Shown here: piece after piece, positions 1 to 4,871 of the stretch
How the letters are laid out: every line of letters begins with the position of its first letter
Position numbering within the stretch: position 1 is the stretch's first letter
Virus record (IMG/VR): IMGVR_UViG_3300009537_000203
Span: 1 to 21,938 of that record
Length of the DNA stretch: 21,938 nt
Strand: one strand, 5' to 3'
DNA from: a virus
Notes under the pieces: generated by a model
Databases searched by the model: none
Told to the model about the DNA's origin: nothing
The model's input: the letters and a program-made list of their open reading frames with translations, nothing else
Position numbers and translations under genes: made by a program

Positions 1-22
1 CGTGCCCCCGCTTCCCGTCCCA

Positions 23-48
23 CATTCGGCCAGGGCCATGGCCGAATG
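23..48. repeat. Perfect 10-bp inverted repeat with 6-nt loop
   Basis: Arms CATTCGGCCA (23-32) and TGGCCGAATG (39-48) are exact reverse complements around the loop GGGCCA. The core includes GGCCATGGCC. No T-run follows, so it does not look like a standard intrinsic terminator. It could be an operator, a terminase-binding site or the end of an upstream transcript. Confidence 0.6.
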
Positions 49-50
49 GC

Positions 51-74
51 CACGCCCCCGGACACGCCCCCGGA
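51..74. repeat. 12-bp direct tandem repeat, two copies
   Basis: CACGCCCCCGGA occurs twice in a row (51-62 and 63-74), immediately after the inverted repeat. Direct repeats upstream of a small terminase gene can be terminase-binding iterons, but two GC-rich copies alone are weak evidence. Confidence 0.5.
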
Positions 75-318
75 CGCCGTCCAGATCTCGAGACGCCGAC
101 CCCGATCTAGGCTCCGACTATACAGAACATGGGTTATGCGACGTAGCCGTTCGGTCGATGTTAGTGTCCGGGTCCGTGGACGGTAGTGCCTCCCCCTCCC
201 TACCTGCCGCCGGCAGCACGGCCGGGACGCTTTCTTGGGCCGCTCCTACCATAGAGAAAAATTTGGCAACTTTAGAATGGACTTGGCCTCGACCCGTCCC
301 CTGGGCTATGCTGCGATC

Positions 319-861
319 ATGTCCACTCTCTTCAAGAGTTTGAGATCCCGCGTACCAGAAGAGGTACCGGAGCGATCTCCAAGCCCTGAGATCCTCGACA
401 TCACGCGGTATCTGTCCGCGCATCAGGTCGAGGCCCTCTCGTTCCTCCTGCAGGGCAGCACGCCCCGGCAGGTCGCCTCGAAGATGGGCGTCAAACTCGC
501 CACCGTCCGCAGTTGGATGACGGACGACGATTTCAAGTGGGCCATGAACTACTCCCGCGCGGAGATCATGCAGCACTCTGTCGATGCCTTGCGTGTTGCA
601 CAGAACGCGGCCGTTACCCTCATGCTCGACGTGATCCAAGACCCCTCAGAGCCCACCACCACGCGCATACGAGCCGCAGGGAAGGTGCTCGACATCACCA
701 CCAAACACGGCGGCATGCCCACGCTCCCGACCGAGGACTCCGCGCGCAGTGTCGAGGAGGAACTCCGGGCCCTTGCAGACAAGGACCCGGATGTGACCGA
801 GCTCCTGCTCGCGCTCGACGAGCGGATGCAGGCCGCACGGGATGAGGCCGGCAGTGGGTAG
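319..861 (+). CDS. Putative terminase small subunit
   Basis: A 180-aa protein directly before the large terminase, the usual place for the DNA-recognition subunit that selects the packaging site and recruits the motor. Residues about 46-67 form a helix-turn-helix-like segment (STPRQVASKMGV..ATVRSW), as in small terminases and other DNA-binding proteins. The following helical part would be the oligomerisation region, and the C-terminus (about 145-180) is acidic and helical. The frame is open from 235, but I chose ATG 319 because the 28 residues before it look non-coding; the ribosome site is weak with either start. The 3' end overlaps the large terminase start by 20 bases, indicating translational coupling. 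The function rests on position plus the HTH; sequence similarity is not strong enough to be sure. Confidence 0.7.
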   Translation: MSTLFKSLRSRVPEEVPERSPSPEILDITRYLSAHQVEALSFLLQGSTPRQVASKMGVKLATVRSWMTDDDFKWAMNYSRAEIMQHSVDALRVAQNAAVTLMLDVIQDPSEPTTTRIRAAGKVLDITTKHGGMPTLPTEDSARSVEEELRALADKDPDVTELLLALDERMQAARDEAGSG

Positions 862-3169
862 CCCCCTGCGCGATGCGGCCGAGAAACTCGGAGCCATCGC
901 CACCCCCGATCGCATGGCAGCCCGCACGGGCGCGTTCATCCGCCACCCGATGGCAGTCCATGTGGGCGAGCAGATCGCGGCTCATGTCAAGGAGGGCAAG
1001 CGCACGGGTGATCCGTGGTATCTCATGCTCGAGGCCCCTCCCAGGCACGGGAAATCCATGCTCGTGTCCCACAAGACACCCCCATGGTTCCTGCAAGACT
1101 GGCCGGGGGGTCATGTCGGGATCGTCACCTACGAGGCCAACTTCAGTGCGTCCTGGGGGCGCAAGGTACGCGACGACATCGAGGAGTACGGAGGGGACTA
1201 CGGGCTCGCCGTGCGCCGGGATTCGCGCTCCATCAGCGACTTCCATCTCACCAACGGCTCCAACGTCTTCTGCACGGGAGTGGGCGGTCCCCTGACGGGT
1301 CGGGGTTTCCATCTGCTCGTGATCGACGACCCCATCAAGAACGCCGAGGAGGCCGCGTCCCCCACGATCCGCGAGAAGCACTGGGACTGGTGGCAATCGA
1401 CCGCATCGACCCGTATCGAGCCAGGCGGCGGCGTGGTGCTGATGATGTGCATGACTGGAGACACTTCAGTGCTCATGGCAGACAGCACCGAACGCCCGTT
1501 GCGAGACATCCGGCCGGGGGATCAGGTTGCCACGTACGATGCCGGCAGGTTGGGCACCTCCACCGTCAGGAACCACAAGAGCAATGGTCCTGATTTCATC
1601 CATGAGATCAAGACGACTTGTGGTACTACTGTCCGTGCAAACGCGCGCCACCCCTTCCTAGTGCGCGAGAACGGACAGGTGCGGTGGACCCGACTGAGAG
1701 ACTTGAGGCCCGGCCAGAAAATCGTAACCGCAAGGGGCGGTGGGGGAAGTGGCGCGGTGTGGTGTGCGGCATCGACGAGTGCGACGAGCCGGTCAGCGCG
1801 CGGGGGTACTGCAAGAAGCACTATGGCAGGAAGTACTGGGCAGATGGCAATCGCCCTCCCTCGACAAGACCCCGAGCCCAACGGAACGCTAAACTCAAGC
1901 ACCTATACGGAATCACCCTGGCTGAGTACGATGCCATGTTCCTGTCTCAGGGTGGGGTGTGCGCGGTGTGCGATCAGCCCCCAGGCGATAACGTACCAGC
2001 GAAGTGGCGGGGGAAGCTCGCCGTCGACCACTGCCACGACACCAACGTCGTCCGGGGGCTGCTGTGCAACCACTGTAACCTTGCCGTCGGGTACGCCAAG
2101 ACAGAGGCCACAGCCAGAGCAATCGTGGAGTACTTCAGACTTCACCACGGCGCAGATTGAGAGCATCACCCCCGCGGGGGTCGAGGAAGTCTTCGACGTC
2201 CAGATCGACCGGACGGAGAACTTCATCGCCAACGGCTTGGTGAGCCACAACACCCGCTGGAACGAAGACGACCTCGCCGGGCGGCTGCTCAAGGCCGCGA
2301 AAGAAGACCCCAAAGCGCCCCAGTGGCACCGCTTCCGCTACCCCGCGATCTGCGAGAGCGACGACGATCCGCTCGGCAGATCCCCCGGTGAGGCCCTCTG
2401 GCCGGACCGCTACGACATCGAGCAACTCGATCAGACCCGCCGGCGCTCGGGTGTCTACTACTGGGCCGCGATGTACCAGCAGCGCCCCGCCCCTCTCGAG
2501 GGCGGGCTGTTCGAGCGCCGTTGGTTCATCCCCGTCGAGGCCCCCTGCCAGCCCCATCTCCCCCGCGTGCGCGCGTGGGACCTCGCCGGCGGATCTCGCC
2601 GCGGCGCAGACTGGTCCGCGGGCGTGCTCTGGGCCCGGAGCCCGACGTCCCCACACCACGTCCGCCTCGAAGACATCAACCGCTTCCAGGGCCGCCCGCG
2701 TGACGTCGAGGAAGAGGTGCTGGCCACCGCGCAGAGCGACGGCCCGTCCGTGGTCATCCAGATCCAGCAGGACCCCGGGCAGGCCGGTCTCGCGCAGGTC
2801 GAGGCCCTGCAGCGGCTGCTGCGGGGGTATCGCGTCGAGGTCTACCGCCCCACGGGCGACAAGGAGACGCGCGCGATCCCGCTTTCCGCAAAGGCCATGG
2901 GCGGCTTCGTCGAGTACGTTCGCGGAGACTGGAACGACAACTTCTTCGCCGAGGGCGCGATGTTCCCCAACGGGGCCAACGACGACCAGATCGACGCCGC
3001 CTCCGCAGGGCTCCAGCTCATCGAGACCATGGCCCCGCGCTCGTTCTTCTATCTCCCTGAAGATACGTATGCCCCCATTCGCCGGCAGACTGCTACACTG
3101 CTCGGCGACATGACCCCCCGCTCCGGCCGCTCCCGTGGCGACTACCGTAAGGTCTTTCGGGATTGGTGA
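842..3169 (+). CDS. terL: Terminase large subunit, interrupted by an intein
   Basis: Packaging motor ATPase and nuclease that translocates DNA into the prohead. The N-extein (residues 1-202) carries Walker A APPRHGKS (65-72) and Walker B LLVIDD (158-163). The C-extein starts with TRWNEDDLAGRLL and holds the RNase H-like nuclease signatures RAWDLAGG, QQDPGQAG and NDDQIDAAS, with their acidic residues. Removing residues 203-470 (1448-2251) joins ..GGVVLMM to TRWNEDD.., restoring the motif expected in uninterrupted terminases. The spliced product would be 507 aa, a normal size for the family. ATG 842 overlaps the small terminase; GTG 854 is an alternative start. In the unspliced frame, residues about 297-430 are low-complexity Ser/Thr/Gly-rich text because the true coding there is an HNH gene in another frame. 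Activity should depend on splicing, since the intein breaks an essential ATPase motif. Confidence 0.93.
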   Translation: MRPAVGSPLRDAAEKLGAIATPDRMAARTGAFIRHPMAVHVGEQIAAHVKEGKRTGDPWYLMLEAPPRHGKSMLVSHKTPPWFLQDWPGGHVGIVTYEANFSASWGRKVRDDIEEYGGDYGLAVRRDSRSISDFHLTNGSNVFCTGVGGPLTGRGFHLLVIDDPIKNAEEAASPTIREKHWDWWQSTASTRIEPGGGVVLMMCMTGDTSVLMADSTERPLRDIRPGDQVATYDAGRLGTSTVRNHKSNGPDFIHEIKTTCGTTVRANARHPFLVRENGQVRWTRLRDLRPGQKIVTARGGGGSGAVWCAASTSATSRSARGGTARSTMAGSTGQMAIALPRQDPEPNGTLNSSTYTESPWLSTMPCSCLRVGCARCAISPQAITYQRSGGGSSPSTTATTPTSSGGCCATTVTLPSGTPRQRPQPEQSWSTSDFTTAQIESITPAGVEEVFDVQIDRTENFIANGLVSHNTRWNEDDLAGRLLKAAKEDPKAPQWHRFRYPAICESDDDPLGRSPGEALWPDRYDIEQLDQTRRRSGVYYWAAMYQQRPAPLEGGLFERRWFIPVEAPCQPHLPRVRAWDLAGGSRRGADWSAGVLWARSPTSPHHVRLEDINRFQGRPRDVEEEVLATAQSDGPSVVIQIQQDPGQAGLAQVEALQRLLRGYRVEVYRPTGDKETRAIPLSAKAMGGFVEYVRGDWNDNFFAEGAMFPNGANDDQIDAASAGLQLIETMAPRSFFYLPEDTYAPIRRQTATLLGDMTPRSGRSRGDYRKVFRDW
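1448..2251 (+). other. Intein in the large terminase, 268 codons in the host frame
   Basis: The intein starts at Cys (TGC 1448-1450) with block A CMTGDTSV. Block B is GTTVRANARHPFLV, with the expected His at intein residue 68 but Asn in place of the usual Thr at 65. Block F is VEEVFDVQ...NFIANG, and block G ends SHN at 2251. The +1 extein residue is Thr (ACC 2252). The insertion point is the conserved TRW motif of the terminase ATPase domain. Between about 1735 and 2157 the host frame has no recognisable DOD or HNH domain; it is a shadow of the endonuclease VII-type ORF in the -1 frame. The splicing domains look complete, so protein splicing is predicted. Confidence 0.9.
1684..2160 (+). CDS. 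HNH endonuclease (endonuclease VII family) nested out of frame in the terminase intein
   Basis: Frame -1 relative to the terminase. The product has a Cys/His cluster (CGIDECDEP, then GYCKKHY) followed by a recombination endonuclease VII-type core: LKHLYGITLAEYDAMF, a CAVCDQPP zinc-binding pair, the catalytic VDHCHD motif, and LLCNHCNLAVG supplying the second Cys pair and the HNH Asn. It would nick or cut intein-less terminase alleles, so acting as the homing enzyme. The start is unresolved: the frame is open from TTG 1618; GTG 1684 has a weak GGACAGG upstream; GTG 1759, just before the first zinc Cys, has GGGGGAAG at 1742-1749. The stop TGA 2158-2160 falls exactly where intein block F begins. 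Alternatively it is expressed as a frameshift product of the terminase, or two sequencing indels have displaced an originally in-frame domain. Confidence 0.8.
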   Translation: MDPTERLEARPENRNRKGRWGKWRGVVCGIDECDEPVSARGYCKKHYGRKYWADGNRPPSTRPRAQRNAKLKHLYGITLAEYDAMFLSQGGVCAVCDQPPGDNVPAKWRGKLAVDHCHDTNVVRGLLCNHCNLAVGYAKTEATARAIVEYFRLHHGAD

Positions 3170-3172
3170 CGC

Positions 3173-4615
3173 ATGAGTGACACATCAGGCGGCGGCGGAA
3201 ACTTCATCTTCTCCCGCGGAGTCAACGCAAGGCTCTACGCCCACGCGCTCGCTGCGGCCTACCGCAACGGCATCGAGATCTGGGACCCGGACTACTCGCT
3301 CGCGCGAGATCCCGAGTTCTGGGAGAAGGTCCAGCGCGATCCCAAGATCAAGGGTCCGATGGACAAGCGCTTGCACAGCGTCGCCGGCCGTGACTGGCAG
3401 GTCAACCCCGGCGCCCGGAACCCCGAGAAGCGCGATGAGAAGGCCACGGACGTGGCCGAGCGCATCCTCGAGCACCTCGACAACTTCATCGAGGGCCGCT
3501 ACAACCTCGCCAAGGGCGTCTTCCAGGGCGAGTCGTGGTCGTACATCGAGGGCGAGCACAAGACGCTCGACATCGGCGGGAAGAAGCAGAAGTGGTGGGT
3601 CCCGGTCCGACTCAGGTCGATCGACAAGCGGCGTATCCGGCAAGTACCTGTTTGGGTTCCCGGCGCAGGCGGCAACGACTCGTTGCAGATGCACTACGAA
3701 CTCAGCAACATCAACTCAGCGGGTCTCTGGACCCCCATCCGGTCGGATGCGCCGCTCATCCACTTCACCTACGACAACGAAGAGTCCCGCATGGGACACG
3801 GACGCGGCATCGCCGAGGCCATCTACTTCTACCACTACGCCAAGGGCGTCGTCTTCACCGAGGGCCTCGAAGGACTCGAGAAGTGGGCGCGCGGCATGGT
3901 CGTCGCCAAGATGGACCGCATGGGCACGGGCGCGACCACGAACGAGGACACCGCCCAGGCATACCTGACCCAGCTCGAGCGCCAGCGCACGGGCGGGATC
4001 ATGGTCATCGACGACAAGGACGAGGTCGAGGTCCACTGGCCCAACGGCAAGGGCGGCGAGATGGTCTTCGACTGGCTGCACTACCTCGATGCAGCCATCG
4101 CCGAGGTCATCATGGGCCAGGTCATTCCCTCGGTGGGCGGCTCGGTCATCGCGACGGAGATCACCCGCGGCCGTGAGGAAGGCTCCGCCACCGAGACGCT
4201 GCTCGGCTACGACCGCGCGCTGATCTACAACTGCCTCACGCGTGATCTGCTCGGGCACATCTGGTACTGGAACCAGATCCAGCTGCGCGAGATCGGTCTC
4301 GGCGACGCACGCATGCCCAAGCTGAGCCCCGTCAGTGTGGACGACTCCAAGCCCAAGGAAGCGATCGACATCATCTCCGCGGCAGCCACGATCGGCATTC
4401 CGCTCATCCGCAAGCAAGTCTACGACCGCATCGGCTTCGGGATGCCCGGCGAGAACGACGACGTCTTCGAAGGCGTTCTCGCGCCCGGCAGCCAGGCCCT
4501 CGATCAGAACGGGGTTCCCATCAACAACCAGGCCATGACCGGAGACGCGACCGGGAACGCGAAGGGGCCGGTCAAGGGCGCGTCCCCGCCCCCGTCCCGA
4601 CCATCTGACAACTAG
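3173..4615 (+). CDS. Portal protein, DUF935 / Mu gp29-like
   Basis: A 480-aa protein that should form the dodecameric portal at one capsid vertex, through which DNA enters and to which the tail attaches. The N-terminal text (DPDYSLARDPEFWEKVQRDPKIKGPMDKRL) and the segment with GRDWQV, WVPVRLRSIDKRR and LIHFTYDNEESRMGHG match the Mu gp29-like family. The helical region with ITRGREEGSATETLLGYDRALIYN and the final domain with DIISAAATIGIPLIRKQVYDRIGFGMP also fit. Length is in the family range. It starts 3 bases after the terminase stop, and its start has only a weak purine-rich leader, suggesting coupling. The C-terminal 30 residues are Gly/Pro/Asn-rich and probably disordered. Confidence 0.88.
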   Translation: MSDTSGGGGNFIFSRGVNARLYAHALAAAYRNGIEIWDPDYSLARDPEFWEKVQRDPKIKGPMDKRLHSVAGRDWQVNPGARNPEKRDEKATDVAERILEHLDNFIEGRYNLAKGVFQGESWSYIEGEHKTLDIGGKKQKWWVPVRLRSIDKRRIRQVPVWVPGAGGNDSLQMHYELSNINSAGLWTPIRSDAPLIHFTYDNEESRMGHGRGIAEAIYFYHYAKGVVFTEGLEGLEKWARGMVVAKMDRMGTGATTNEDTAQAYLTQLERQRTGGIMVIDDKDEVEVHWPNGKGGEMVFDWLHYLDAAIAEVIMGQVIPSVGGSVIATEITRGREEGSATETLLGYDRALIYNCLTRDLLGHIWYWNQIQLREIGLGDARMPKLSPVSVDDSKPKEAIDIISAAATIGIPLIRKQVYDRIGFGMPGENDDVFEGVLAPGSQALDQNGVPINNQAMTGDATGNAKGPVKGASPPPSRPSDN

Positions 4616-4625
4616 GAGATGAACC

Positions 4626-4871
4626 ATGGACAAGCCCGTCTTCACCCACTCGCCCGATGCGGTGCTCGATGCATTGCAATGGCTCGCCGAGGGCCACACA
4701 GTCACCCTGGGTAATGTGTTCCATTCAGCCTTGGGCGCTTGGCGTTGCATCATCGTCCCCTACAAGGGCGACATCGGTACCCCAAGCGTGGGGGGTACCC
4801 CTCAAGAAGCGCTCTACAACCAGTTGATGGAGCGGGACATCCCTTGGCCTCCCCCGGACTCGGATGCCTGA
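4626..4871 (+). CDS. Small protein of unknown function
   Basis: An 81-aa protein I do not recognise. It starts with a good ribosome site (AGGAG 4614-4618, spacing 7) that overlaps the portal stop codon, and ends overlapping the next gene by 8 bases, so it is clearly within the head operon. The N-terminal half is helical and acidic (SPDAVLDALQWLAEGHTV), followed by a strand-rich segment (AWRCIIVPYKGDI) and a Pro-rich tail (PWPPPDSDA). No transmembrane segment or signal peptide is visible. Its position between portal and head morphogenesis protein suggests a small accessory head factor, but that is inference. Confidence 0.75.
   Translation: MDKPVFTHSPDAVLDALQWLAEGHTVTLGNVFHSALGAWRCIIVPYKGDIGTPSVGGTPQEALYNQLMERDIPWPPPDSDA

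Larger units (their letters stand above)
1..318. other. Leader region upstream of the terminase genes, no convincing gene
   Basis: No frame here reads like a protein. The + frame open from base 2 and the - frame open over 118-639 give low-complexity Arg/Pro/Ser-rich translations, and the latter lies antisense to the small terminase. The region contains a perfect 10-bp inverted repeat (23-48), a 12-bp direct repeat (51-74) and an unusually AT-rich patch at about 251-276 just before the first gene. A TATACA hexamer lies at 119-124 but has no matching -35 box. The position before the small terminase is where phages often keep a late promoter or a packaging recognition site; this is inference from position only. 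Confidence 0.5.

Noticed and set aside
96-124. Sigma-70-like promoter with TATACA at 119-124
   Set aside because: The expected -35 position reads GCCGAC, not near TTGACA, and there is no gene start at a sensible distance.
118-639. 173-aa open frame on the - strand over the leader and small terminase
   Set aside because: It lies antisense to the HTH-containing small terminase and has no recognisable motif or ribosome site.
695-1396. 233-aa open frame on the - strand over the start of the large terminase
   Set aside because: It is antisense to Walker A and B coding sequence and has Arg/Gly-rich composition typical of a shadow frame.
1700-1760. Programmed -1 frameshift joining the terminase/intein frame to the HNH frame
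   Set aside because: No canonical X XXY YYZ slippery heptamer is in register around CAGAAAATC or GGTGGGGGA, and no obvious downstream pseudoknot was found. A frameshift remains possible but is not supported.
1735-2157. Reading the middle of the 775-aa terminase ORF as a novel Gly/Ser/Thr-rich domain
   Set aside because: The same bases encode a clear endonuclease VII-type HNH protein in the -1 frame, so the host-frame text is a shadow of that gene.
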